Below are positions 15,407-22,722 of a DNA stretch of 22,722 nucleotides, piece by piece; the first letter of the stretch is position 1; each line of letters begins with the position of its first letter. The stretch is from an uncultured Bacteroides sp. GTDB lineage: Bacteria; Bacteroidota; Bacteroidia; Bacteroidales; Bacteroidaceae. The notes beneath the pieces are model-generated. The model saw only the letters and a program-made list of their open reading frames with translations. It made no database searches and was not told where the DNA came from. The stretch is taken from the NCBI GenBank assembly GCA_902472795.1, contig CABROZ010000026.1, positions 1 through 22,722 of the forward strand. Reading direction: 5' to 3'. Made by a program: the position numbers and the translations under genes.

Positions 15407-15564
15407 TGCAGAGTTGCTGCATCCAGGCTGCAGAGTCACTGCAAACAAGTTGCAGAGCTACTGCACGCAGGTTGCAGAGCTACTGCAAACAGCTTTGCAG
15501 TAACACTGCAAACAGGGATGCAGTGACACTGCAAACAAGGATGCAGCAACGCTGCAACCAGCAT
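15407..15564. repeat. Seven-unit 22-23 bp tandem repeat with internal palindromes
   Basis: Units begin with TGCAG at 15407, 15429, 15451, 15473, 15496, 15519 and 15542, so the spacings are 22, 22, 22, 23, 23, 23. A typical unit is TGCAGAGCTACTGCA plus AACAGGT. Each unit contains TGCAG and its reverse complement CTGCA with a 5-base loop. In units 5-7 the stem extends to six pairs, with T-A in units 5 and 6 replaced by C-G in unit 7, a compensatory change. A period of 22-23 is not a multiple of three, which argues against coding. Function unknown. Confidence 0.85.
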
Positions 15565-15667
15565 ACACTGTCGCCACAACCCGTATGCATCCCCACAGAA
15601 GTCTGTGAGAGACGCTGTTCCATCGGGAGTTATGAGGAAAACAAAAGGGCGATGCAGGCAGAAACGG

Positions 15668-18600
15668 CTATTTCCGCTGCATCACCTTGTCACGATATTC
15701 GGTAGGGGTCATCTGCATCTTGGCCTTGAAGCACTTGCTGAAGTAGCGCGGATCGTTGATGCCGACCATATACGAAATCTGCGTCATGGAGTATTCGCCC
15801 GTCTCTATCAGCTGAACGGCACGGTTGATGCGCATCTCTTTGATAAATTCCACCGGCGCCAGTCCCGTCAGTGTCTTCAGCTTCTTGAAGAAGACGGAGC
15901 GGCTGACGGCCAGTTCGCGTACCAGGTCGTCCACAACCAAGTCGCCGTTGTCCATATTGGCTTCCATCAGTTCTACTAACTTGTCCATGAATTTGCGGTC
16001 GTTGGGCGACATCTCGGGCTTGGGCTTCTCTTCGGCTGCAGCCTCGGTTCCGGCGGTCGAAACGGTGGCAGTGGCCGACATGAACTCCTGCCGGAAAGCT
16101 TCCTGCCACTTGTGACGGCGGGCCAGCAGATTCTTGACGCGTGCTTTCAGGTAGGTGGCGCTGAAGGGCTTGGTGATGTAGTCGTCGGCACCGTACTCCA
16201 ATCCTTCGAGCTTGCTCTCGATCGAAGTTTTAGCCGTAAGCAGTATAATCGGAATGTGGCTGGTGGTCATGTCCGCACGCAGCTCTTTCGTCATGGCGAT
16301 GCCGTCCTTGCCGGGCATCATGACGTCGCTAATGATGATGTCGGGCAACAGCTGCAGTGCCTTGTTCAGTCCCTGTATGCCGTCTTCGGCCTCCACCACC
16401 CGGTAGTCGGCCGCAAAGATGCTGCGCAGGAACAGGCGAAGTTCCGGATTGTCCTCCACCAGCAGCATCGTCTCGCGGGCAACGGCCTTGTCGTCTTCCG
16501 CCTCGGCAACAGCCTCATGACCCGCTTCCGCTTCGGATGGAGTCACACCCTCTGCCGGTGCGTCACTGCGTTCTGCCGTCGTCGTCGCCATGCCGGCCGT
16601 AGCATCGTCCTGCAGGAATTCGGTGGTTGCATCGTAGTGTTCTTTTCCTTTTCGGAAGTCCACCCTGAAACAACTGCCCTCGCCCAGCTTACTGTCCACG
16701 GTAATGGTTGCCTTGTGCATCTCGACCAGTTCCCTTACCAGCGACAGGCCGATGCCGGTACTGCTGGCATGAGCAAACAGTTTGTGGTCCACCAAGTTCT
16801 CGAAACGCAGGAAGAGCGACTTGCGACGGTTCTCGTCGATGCCGATGCCCTGGTCCTGCACTCCGATAGAGATGGTCTTTTCGTCCTCGCGCACAAAGAC
16901 GGAAATCATCTTGCCCTCGGGCGTGTATTTAAAGGCATTGGACAGCAGGTTGTACACAATCTTTTCCAGCTTGTCCGCATCGGCCCACAGGTAGAGGTCG
17001 TCCTTCTCGGCCTCGAGCAGGAAGTCGATGTGATGTTCCTCGGCCACGGACTCGAAGTTCTCCATAATCTTCCGGATGAAGGGTACCACCTCTATGCGCT
17101 GTACCTGCATCTTCATCTTCCGGTTCTGTATCTTCCGGAAGTCCAGTATCTGGTTGATCAGCCGCAACATCCGGTTGGTGTTGCGCTCCACTACCTTCAG
17201 CTGTTCGCGGGCATCGTCGGGCAGCGGTGTGTTCTGCAGCACGTATTCCACGGGGCCTGCTATCAGGGTGAGCGGAGTACGCAGTTCGTGCGATATGTCG
17301 GTAAAGAAGCGAAGCTTCATGTTCGTCAGCTGCTGTTCGATGGAGACTTTGTGCTTCAGCCGGTAAATGGTGAACAGGATATAGACGGCCGTCACCACCA
17401 CGGCAAGCAGAAAGAGCACGTACAGGAAGTAGGCCAGCGGCGTCTCCCAGAAGGATGGCTCGATTTCTATCTCCAGCGTGCGTACGTTGTCCGTCCACAC
17501 CCCGTCGGCGTTGGTCGAACGTACCTTGAACGTATAGTGTCCCTTCGGCAGATTGGTGTAAGTAGCGGTGCGCTGCGTGCCCACATAGTTCCACGCCTTT
17601 TCGAAGCCTTCCAGGATATAGGCATACTGTATTTCGGAAGGAGCCGAATAGTCGAGTGCCGCGTACTGCAAGGTAAAGATGTTCTCCCGATGCGACAATA
17701 CCAGTTCGCTCACGTCGTCCAGACTCTGCTTCAGCACGGAGCTGCTTGCCGAAGGCGTTACGTTCTTGTTCGCAATCAGCAGTTTGGAGAATACGACAGG
17801 CGGCACGAAACTGCTCTTCCGTATCGAGTCGGGGCAGAAGAAGAAAACACCGTCGCTTGCTCCGAACATCATCTTTCCCTGCGAAGTATAGGCCGAAGCC
17901 GCCTCGCTGAAGCGCACACGGAAGGAAATGGACTTGTCGCTGTAGTTCTCGAACCGTTCGTCCGAAGGCACAAACTTGCTGATGCCGTTCTCGGTACTCA
18001 TCCAGAGGTTGCCCGCTCCGTCTTCACGGATGGACAACAGCACGTCCGACGGCAGACCGTTTTCCACACTGTACGACTGGAACCGCGCCTTTCCCTGTCC
18101 GTCGAGCGACAGCAGTTTGTTCAGTCCGCCGCCAAAGGTAGCCAGATACAGTTCATTCTGCCGGGTCGAGATAATCCAGTGCACATCGTTGTTGCTCAGG
18201 CTGTGCTCGTCCTCCGGAATGCGCTGGAAGTGATGGAACACCGCCTCCTCGGCCGACTTGAAACTATCCTTCACGACCAGAGCGCCCAGCGTAGTACCAA
18301 TCCAGATGTTGCCCCGACCATCACCCGTGATGAAGCGCGCCTTGTAACAGTTATCTATGGGATAGCCTTTCAGGTGGTTGCGGTGGTTCATGAACACTTC
18401 CCTGCCGCTTTCGTCACGCGTCAGGTAATTGACTCCCCCACCGAAGGTGGCCACCCAGATGCGGCCCCGTCTGTCCTCATAGACACAATATACATTGTCG
18501 TCGCTCAGGCTGTAAATGTCGTCCTTGCTGTAGCGGTAGCGCGTCAGGCTGTACTTTCCGCCGTGCGGTTCAGCCTTGACAAGGCCGTCACCCTTGGTCG

Positions 18601-20161
18601 CTATCCACAGGCAGCCCTTGCTGTCCTGCAGCAGGAAATAGACATTGCCTTCCATCGGCTTCCCGGTGAGCGACACACTGCCGGCCTCGGTCAGATAGCC
18701 CTTGTACGTCCGGTTGAAGTCATATACCCGCAACTTACCGTCTTTCAGTCCCACCCACAGGTTGTGGTCGCTGTCTTCGCAGATGGCACGCACCTCGTTG
18801 CTCAACGACTCGTAACTGTGCGCAACCGGAGTAAACAGGCTGAACTGAGACGGACGGAAGGTCACCTTCTCCAAACCCTTGGAGTGGGTACACATCCACA
18901 GATTGCCCTGACGGTCGGAAAAAGCGGAATGTATCTTGTTGGAGAAGCGCCAGCTGCCGTCGGACAGACTGTTGTAGAACGGCCGCAGGCAGTCGGCCTG
19001 CCTGTCGAAACGCGAGAATCCGCCGCCATAAGGATGCACCCACACCGTTCCATATACATCCTCGTGAATGTGGAAAGCCGGACGCGAACGGTCGGTACTG
19101 GTCGGCTCTACCGCTATAACTTCGGTCTTCAGCCGGCGGGTCTGCGGATTGAAGTGAACAACCGTACCCGGCACTTCCTGTTCGAACCAGACTTCTCCCG
19201 TCCTGTCACAGTAGGCCGACAGCACAGGCGCCGCAGGGAAGTGCGAAGCGTCATAGTGCGTCTTCTCTCCCGAAGACAGATTGCAGACGAAGAAACCGTC
19301 GCTGGCAGTGACCAACAACACGTCATCTCCCTCCAGACTGTGAATAGAGACTACCCGCGACGAAACGGGAAGCTGCAACAGGCGGAACTGCCCGCCCGAC
19401 TTCCGGTATCGCCATACACGTCCGTTATCCGAGCCGAAAAGCACCTCCTGACCCGACTCGCAACAGGCATAGAAAGGCTGCTCTTTCGGAGCATCCTCCT
19501 GTGCCGTCCCGGCAAAATAAAACACCGGCGTCCTGCTGCCCGACGACAACAGGCCCAACCCGTTGTCCGTCAACAGCCATTCGTGTCCGGAATAGTCGCG
19601 ACAGACATCGTTCAGCCGAACGGCCGGAAAGTGTTCCGAACGCACCTTATACCACTCAGCCGACAAACGGTATGTAGCCGAATCGGTGCTGACCCTGATG
19701 GCTCCTTCCTTTTCGGTAAGCAGCCACAGGATGCCGCCGGGCAACGGCTTAATGGCACGCACGTTGCAAGCACTCCCTTCTTCCTGCATAGACGGCACGC
19801 GCTCGAAGACCTCCGTCCGCGGGTCGAAGCGGAACGCCAGATTGTCGTACGTCAGCAACCAGATGAACCCGTACTCGTCTTCGTACATATAGTCCACACG
19901 GTTGTTGGTCAACGCAATCCGGTTGTTCGGACGTGCCTTGTAAGTCTTGAACGAATATCCGTCGAACTTGTTGATGCCGTCCCACGTCGAGAACCACATG
20001 TTCCCCTTCTTGTCCTGAAGGATCGACATAATTGTATTTTGCGAAAGCCCGTCTTCGGAAGAATAATGGGTAAACAGACAGTCGGAATGTCCGCTCACCG
20101 GCAATGCCCACAAACAGAGCACACACCCGACAACAGCATACAGGAGGTTTTTCATAAGCAT
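15668..20161 (-). CDS. Hybrid two-component system (HTCS) regulator
   Basis: A 1497-residue inner-membrane sensor and transcription factor in one chain. After a signal peptide (to about residue 24) the periplasmic part has propeller repeats of the Reg_prop type (SSEDGLSQNTIMSILQDKKG, and similar IWIGT and WVATFGGG blocks) and a Y_Y_Y domain at about 825-900. The transmembrane helix is near 909-933. HisKA has DISHELRTPL with His958. The ATPase has NLLSNAFKYTPEG, DQGIGI and TGIGLSLVRELVEMH. The receiver has phospho-acceptor Asp1279 in SDVMMPGKDG and KPF downstream. The last 100 residues are an AraC-type HTH (LAVSRSVFFKKLKTLTGLAP, YMVGINDPRYFSKCFK). Start choice: ATG at 20161 or 20155 precedes the signal peptide; the frame open to 20239 crosses the likely promoter. 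It should sense a PUL oligosaccharide and activate the three operator-bearing promoters. Confidence 0.95.
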   Translation of the reverse strand: MLMKNLLYAVVGCVLCLWALPVSGHSDCLFTHYSSEDGLSQNTIMSILQDKKGNMWFSTWDGINKFDGYSFKTYKARPNNRIALTNNRVDYMYEDEYGFIWLLTYDNLAFRFDPRTEVFERVPSMQEEGSACNVRAIKPLPGGILWLLTEKEGAIRVSTDSATYRLSAEWYKVRSEHFPAVRLNDVCRDYSGHEWLLTDNGLGLLSSGSRTPVFYFAGTAQEDAPKEQPFYACCESGQEVLFGSDNGRVWRYRKSGGQFRLLQLPVSSRVVSIHSLEGDDVLLVTASDGFFVCNLSSGEKTHYDASHFPAAPVLSAYCDRTGEVWFEQEVPGTVVHFNPQTRRLKTEVIAVEPTSTDRSRPAFHIHEDVYGTVWVHPYGGGFSRFDRQADCLRPFYNSLSDGSWRFSNKIHSAFSDRQGNLWMCTHSKGLEKVTFRPSQFSLFTPVAHSYESLSNEVRAICEDSDHNLWVGLKDGKLRVYDFNRTYKGYLTEAGSVSLTGKPMEGNVYFLLQDSKGCLWIATKGDGLVKAEPHGGKYSLTRYRYSKDDIYSLSDDNVYCVYEDRRGRIWVATFGGGVNYLTRDESGREVFMNHRNHLKGYPIDNCYKARFITGDGRGNIWIGTTLGALVVKDSFKSAEEAVFHHFQRIPEDEHSLSNNDVHWIISTRQNELYLATFGGGLNKLLSLDGQGKARFQSYSVENGLPSDVLLSIREDGAGNLWMSTENGISKFVPSDERFENYSDKSISFRVRFSEAASAYTSQGKMMFGASDGVFFFCPDSIRKSSFVPPVVFSKLLIANKNVTPSASSSVLKQSLDDVSELVLSHRENIFTLQYAALDYSAPSEIQYAYILEGFEKAWNYVGTQRTATYTNLPKGHYTFKVRSTNADGVWTDNVRTLEIEIEPSFWETPLAYFLYVLFLLAVVVTAVYILFTIYRLKHKVSIEQQLTNMKLRFFTDISHELRTPLTLIAGPVEYVLQNTPLPDDAREQLKVVERNTNRMLRLINQILDFRKIQNRKMKMQVQRIEVVPFIRKIMENFESVAEEHHIDFLLEAEKDDLYLWADADKLEKIVYNLLSNAFKYTPEGKMISVFVREDEKTISIGVQDQGIGIDENRRKSLFLRFENLVDHKLFAHASSTGIGLSLVRELVEMHKATITVDSKLGEGSCFRVDFRKGKEHYDATTEFLQDDATAGMATTTAERSDAPAEGVTPSEAEAGHEAVAEAEDDKAVARETMLLVEDNPELRLFLRSIFAADYRVVEAEDGIQGLNKALQLLPDIIISDVMMPGKDGIAMTKELRADMTTSHIPIILLTAKTSIESKLEGLEYGADDYITKPFSATYLKARVKNLLARRHKWQEAFRQEFMSATATVSTAGTEAAAEEKPKPEMSPNDRKFMDKLVELMEANMDNGDLVVDDLVRELAVSRSVFFKKLKTLTGLAPVEFIKEMRINRAVQLIETGEYSMTQISYMVGINDPRYFSKCFKAKMQMTPTEYRDKVMQRK

Positions 20162-20176
20162 AATCAATCTTTGGCG

Positions 20177-20184
20177 TAAAGATA
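20177..20184 (-). promoter_or_regulatory. Possible promoter -7 element of the HTCS gene
   Basis: On the minus strand this reads TATCTTTA, one base off TAnnTTTG, 15 bases before the ATG at 20161. The leader would be very short, which is why the ATG at 20155 is also possible. No clear -33 element. Confidence 0.4.
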
Positions 20185-20280
20185 CGGATTTCAACAAGAA
20201 CAGACACCGGAAATCAAAGAAACTTGCACGGCCCGACACAGAAAAAAGACCATTTCAGCCGGGAATCGCCCCGCAAATCG

Positions 20281-20288
20281 TATATTTG
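20281..20288 (+). promoter_or_regulatory. Promoter -7 element of the alpha/beta hydrolase gene
   Basis: TATATTTG matches TAnnTTTG. It places the ATG at 20321 inside the leader and supports the ATG at 20387 as the start. The CAATTT operator is not present at the 33-base position here. Confidence 0.6.
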
Positions 20289-20386
20289 CATATCCAAGAG
20301 GCTCGCGACCTCCCCAACCGATGCCCCGACCTCGAACGGAAGTGCCAAGTTTTACTTACGGAAATCTCCAAATCCAACATACAATC

Positions 20387-21547
20387 ATGAAACGATTTCT
20401 CTGCCTGCTGCTATGCGCTGCTTCTTCCATCATGAGCGCCGTTGCGCAAACCGGCGATTCCCTGTCTTACGGCGTGACGGGCAACATGCCTTCCTTCTAC
20501 ACACAGCTCAAACAGCAGCTCACCTACCCCATGGCCTGGGGAAACGCCCCGACCCGCGACTTCGGCCAGTGGCGCCTACAGGCACGCGACATCCTGCAAA
20601 CGTGTATGCAAAACCTGCCCCCCGCCCCTGATGCCTACGACATGACCGTCATTGCCACCGAACGGCGCAACGGCTACGAGGCACGCAAGGTCGCGTTCAA
20701 TCTGTCCGCGTGGTATCGCGTGACGGCCTATCTGCTGGTGCCCGACGGTACGGGTCCTTTCCCTGCCATCGTCATGCTGCACGACCACGGTGCACACTTC
20801 AGCATCGGCAAGGAGAAATTAGTGCGCCCCTTCCTGGTAAGCCCCGAAACGGCTGCCGATGCCGACCAATGGGTGCAGCGTTACTACGACGGACAATACA
20901 CCGGCGACTACTTTGCCCGACACGGCTATGTGGTACTGGCCGTCGATGCCCTGCTTTGGGGCGAACGGGGCCGCCGGGAAGGAGCCGACTACGACGTACA
21001 GCAGGCATTGGCATCCAACTTTCTGCAAATGGGTACTTCGTGGGGCGCGCTGATCAGTGCCGACGATGTACGGAGCGCCGAGTTTTTGGCTTCGCTTCCG
21101 TGTGTCGATAAGGAACGGATAGGATGTATGGGGTTCTCTATGGGGGCTTACCGCTCGTGGATGCTTGCGGCGCTGACCGATACGGTCAAGGCAGCGGCTT
21201 CGGTCTGCTGGATGAACACGACCGAGCACCTGATGACGCCGACCAACAATCAGAACAAAGGAGGCTCGGCCTTTGCCATGCTCATTCCGGGCATCAGACG
21301 CTACTTAGACTATCCGCATGTAGCCGCCATCGCCTGCCCCAAACCTTCCCTGTTCTTCTGCGGAAGCAAGGACAAGTTGTTTCCCCTCGAGGGCGTGGAG
21401 GATGCTTTCGCCAGTATGCAACAGGTATGGGACAGCCAGCACGCCGCCAAGAATCTTGTCACCCGCGTATGGGACGAAAAGCACTTCTTCAGCAAAGACA
21501 TGCAACAGGCCACCCTCGCCTTCTTCGACCGGCACCTAAAGCCCTGA
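20387..21547 (+). CDS. Exported alpha/beta hydrolase, putative carbohydrate esterase
   Basis: A 386-residue secreted hydrolase of the dienelactone hydrolase/acetyl-xylan-esterase-like group. The chosen start gives a clean signal peptide MKRFLCLLLCAASSIMSAVAQ; an upstream in-frame ATG at 20321 would put 22 polar residues before it and lies in the leader. The catalytic triad is recognisable: Ser251 in GCMGFSMGAYRSW, Asp329 in FFCGSKDKLFP and His366 in WDEKHFFSKD. A likely oxyanion-hole segment is VMLHDHGAHF. The reaction is probably removal of acetyl, methyl or another ester from pectin or attached glycans, but the substrate cannot be told from sequence. It is divergent from the HTCS gene, separated by about 225 bases, and its 3' end is 34 bases from the convergent CE7 gene. 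Confidence 0.85.
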   Translation: MKRFLCLLLCAASSIMSAVAQTGDSLSYGVTGNMPSFYTQLKQQLTYPMAWGNAPTRDFGQWRLQARDILQTCMQNLPPAPDAYDMTVIATERRNGYEARKVAFNLSAWYRVTAYLLVPDGTGPFPAIVMLHDHGAHFSIGKEKLVRPFLVSPETAADADQWVQRYYDGQYTGDYFARHGYVVLAVDALLWGERGRREGADYDVQQALASNFLQMGTSWGALISADDVRSAEFLASLPCVDKERIGCMGFSMGAYRSWMLAALTDTVKAAASVCWMNTTEHLMTPTNNQNKGGSAFAMLIPGIRRYLDYPHVAAIACPKPSLFFCGSKDKLFPLEGVEDAFASMQQVWDSQHAAKNLVTRVWDEKHFFSKDMQQATLAFFDRHLKP

Positions 21548-21581
21548 CTGACAAAGACGGACGCCACGGATGCGGAACCGC

Positions 21582-22722
21582 TTACTTCAGTTGCTTCTTT
21601 ATCCACTCCCAGTGACTGCGCTCGGTGTCGTCCGAAGTCCAATGCTCGTTGACGGGGGTTATCAGGGCTTCCTTGGGGCACGACAGCACATTATAGACGG
21701 CATAGCTGGTAGTGGGCGGGCATACGTCGTCGTTGTATCCCCACGTCATACGGACAGGAACCTGAATGCGACGGGCAAAGTTGACTACGTCATAGTAGGC
21801 CATCGTCCGCAACTTGTCGGGAGTGTCCATGCCTTCGGTGCGGAAGAAGTGCGGATACCCGCCTGCCCGTCCGGCTTGGTAGCCCGCCATGTCGCTCAGT
21901 GCCGGATGATTGGCCACGCAGGCGGTGACGCGTTTGTCCAATCCGGCAGTAATCAGTGCCAAGGCTCCGCCCTGACTGCCTCCCTGCACAATGACGTTCT
22001 TCCCGTCCCACTCGGGCAGAGAAGTCAGCAGATCGATGCTGCGTATACAGGCCAGATAAACGCGCTTCATGTAGTAATGGTCCCGGTTGTCCAGACCATT
22101 CATCAGATAGCCGTTCTCGCGTCCGTTGAAGGCATCACTGATTTCACGGAAAGTTTCGGCACTCATTTCCGGATTCAGGCCGTGTATCTCGATTTCGAAA
22201 CGGATGCATCCCTCTTCGGCATAGTACTTGTGGCGCAAAGGGTCCTTAATAGTCTTGATGCCTGCTCCCGGAGGACAAAGCACCACAGGACACGCCCCTT
22301 TAGCCGCCTGCTTGGGATAAAACAGATAGCCGTAAACGGACTGTCCGCGCGCACTGACCTGCAACTTGACGAGGTAGCAGTCTATCCGGTCGGTACAATA
22401 CTGTTCGGCACGCACCTTCGTATATTTCAGAGGAACTTTGGCCAGTTCGGCTTTGTTTTTCTCCCAGAACTCCTCGAAATCAGCAGGTTTCGTGGTATAG
22501 GGGCGAATCTCCTCAGGCGAGAAGCCTACCTTGATGTGATGACGGTACGTCTTCCCGTCCACCGTAGCCCACATGCGGCAGTCGCGGAAACCCGGCTGCT
22601 TCATGGTGCCCACGTTTATCACAGCCTTTCCGTGTTTCAGCTGCACGCTGCCTTGGGCGTCGGCCGGCATCATGTCGCCGCCCATCTCGTAGTGAACGGT
22701 GACCCCGTCCTGCGGCATGCCG
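21582..22722 (-). CDS. CE7-type acetyl esterase (acetyl xylan esterase family), 5' end beyond window
   Basis: The open frame runs from the right edge to TAA at 21584-21582, with about 379 visible residues. It should remove acetyl groups from oligosaccharides or polysaccharides. The N-terminal visible part is a beta-sandwich (VTVHYEMGGDMMPADAQGSV, about 90 residues). The esterase domain starts near KPADFEEFWEKNKAEL, a typical CE7 opening. The catalytic serine is in GGSQGGALALI (Ser codon at 21977-21975), the aspartate in WGYNDDVCPPTTSY and the histidine in PVNEHWTSDD. An internal ATG at 22718 is not the start, because the frame continues to the edge and the signal peptide is missing. Convergent with the alpha/beta hydrolase gene. 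No strong terminator is visible in the 34-base gap, only GCGG-AA-CCGC. Confidence 0.9.
   Translation of the reverse strand, partial: GMPQDGVTVHYEMGGDMMPADAQGSVQLKHGKAVINVGTMKQPGFRDCRMWATVDGKTYRHHIKVGFSPEEIRPYTTKPADFEEFWEKNKAELAKVPLKYTKVRAEQYCTDRIDCYLVKLQVSARGQSVYGYLFYPKQAAKGACPVVLCPPGAGIKTIKDPLRHKYYAEEGCIRFEIEIHGLNPEMSAETFREISDAFNGRENGYLMNGLDNRDHYYMKRVYLACIRSIDLLTSLPEWDGKNVIVQGGSQGGALALITAGLDKRVTACVANHPALSDMAGYQAGRAGGYPHFFRTEGMDTPDKLRTMAYYDVVNFARRIQVPVRMTWGYNDDVCPPTTSYAVYNVLSCPKEALITPVNEHWTSDDTERSHWEWIKKQLK

Larger units (their letters stand above)
15243..15667. other. Convergent intergenic region between the susC operon and the regulator gene
   Basis: No credible gene. It contains the terminator at 15288-15325 and the tandem array at 15407-15564; the rest shows no recognisable element. 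A 133-codon open frame on the plus strand crosses it but consists largely of repeat units and is not supported. Confidence 0.7.

Noticed and set aside
15407..15564. Possible CRISPR array
   Set aside because: The units are contiguous imperfect tandem repeats of 22-23 bp with no unique spacers, and no cas gene is present.
15304..15705. A 133-codon open frame on the plus strand between the terminator and the HTCS gene
   Set aside because: It starts inside the terminator hairpin and is made mostly of the 22-23 bp repeat, whose period is not a multiple of three. It resembles no protein I know and overlaps the end of the HTCS gene.
16112..20179. A 1355-codon open frame on the plus strand opposite the HTCS gene
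   Set aside because: It lies codon-for-codon opposite the HTCS frame, so its stops would require TTA, CTA or TCA in the sense gene. The gene simply avoids these rare codons over that stretch. The deduced protein has no recognisable domain, while the sense frame has a complete set.
20162..20239. N-terminal extension of the HTCS to 20239
   Set aside because: It would run through the likely promoter and put polar residues before the signal peptide that starts at 20161 or 20155.
20321..20386. ATG at 20321 as the start of the alpha/beta hydrolase
   Set aside because: It would add 22 residues before a perfect signal peptide; the ATG at 20387 gives normal export.

Overview
The window comes from a Bacteroidales gut bacterium, most likely Bacteroides, Phocaeicola or a close relative. 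Three things support this: SusC/SusD pairs, a one-protein hybrid two-component regulator, and promoters with the Bacteroides TAnnTTTG -7 element in place of an E. coli type -10. It carries most of a polysaccharide utilization locus (PUL) whose enzymes point to pectin, probably homogalacturonan with arabinose- or xylose-containing decorations.

Layout: the left edge holds the 5' part of fabI (minus strand). A divergent intergenic region then drives a two-gene unit on the plus strand: a DUF4861 protein and a GH43 glycosidase. Next comes an intergenic array of an 18-bp repeat in alternating orientation, and a small HAD phosphatase gene (gph-like) with its own promoter and terminator. A second PUL unit follows: a GH28 polygalacturonase lipoprotein and a PL1 pectate lyase lipoprotein. 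The third unit encodes SusC, SusD and a DUF4957/DUF5123-type surface lipoprotein and ends in a strong intrinsic terminator. A 22-23 bp tandem repeat array lies between that terminator and the convergent gene for the hybrid two-component system (HTCS) regulator. Divergent from the regulator is an exported alpha/beta hydrolase. A CE7-type acetyl esterase, cut by the right edge, converges on it.

How they would work together (inference from family knowledge): PL1 and GH28 lipoproteins cut polygalacturonan, the SusD and DUF5123 lipoproteins hold the chains, SusC imports oligosaccharides, GH43 and the esterases remove side groups, and the HTCS senses a periplasmic oligosaccharide and switches on the locus.

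The most interesting signal is a shared operator. The three PUL promoters (upstream of DUF4861, GH28 and susC) carry CAATTTnTsCACm with its first base exactly 33 bases upstream of the TAnnTTTG element. A related half-site lies 21-22 bp further upstream. This geometry fits a dimer of AraC-type DNA-binding domains, which is what the HTCS carries. I propose it as the HTCS binding site. The fabI and gph promoters do not have it.
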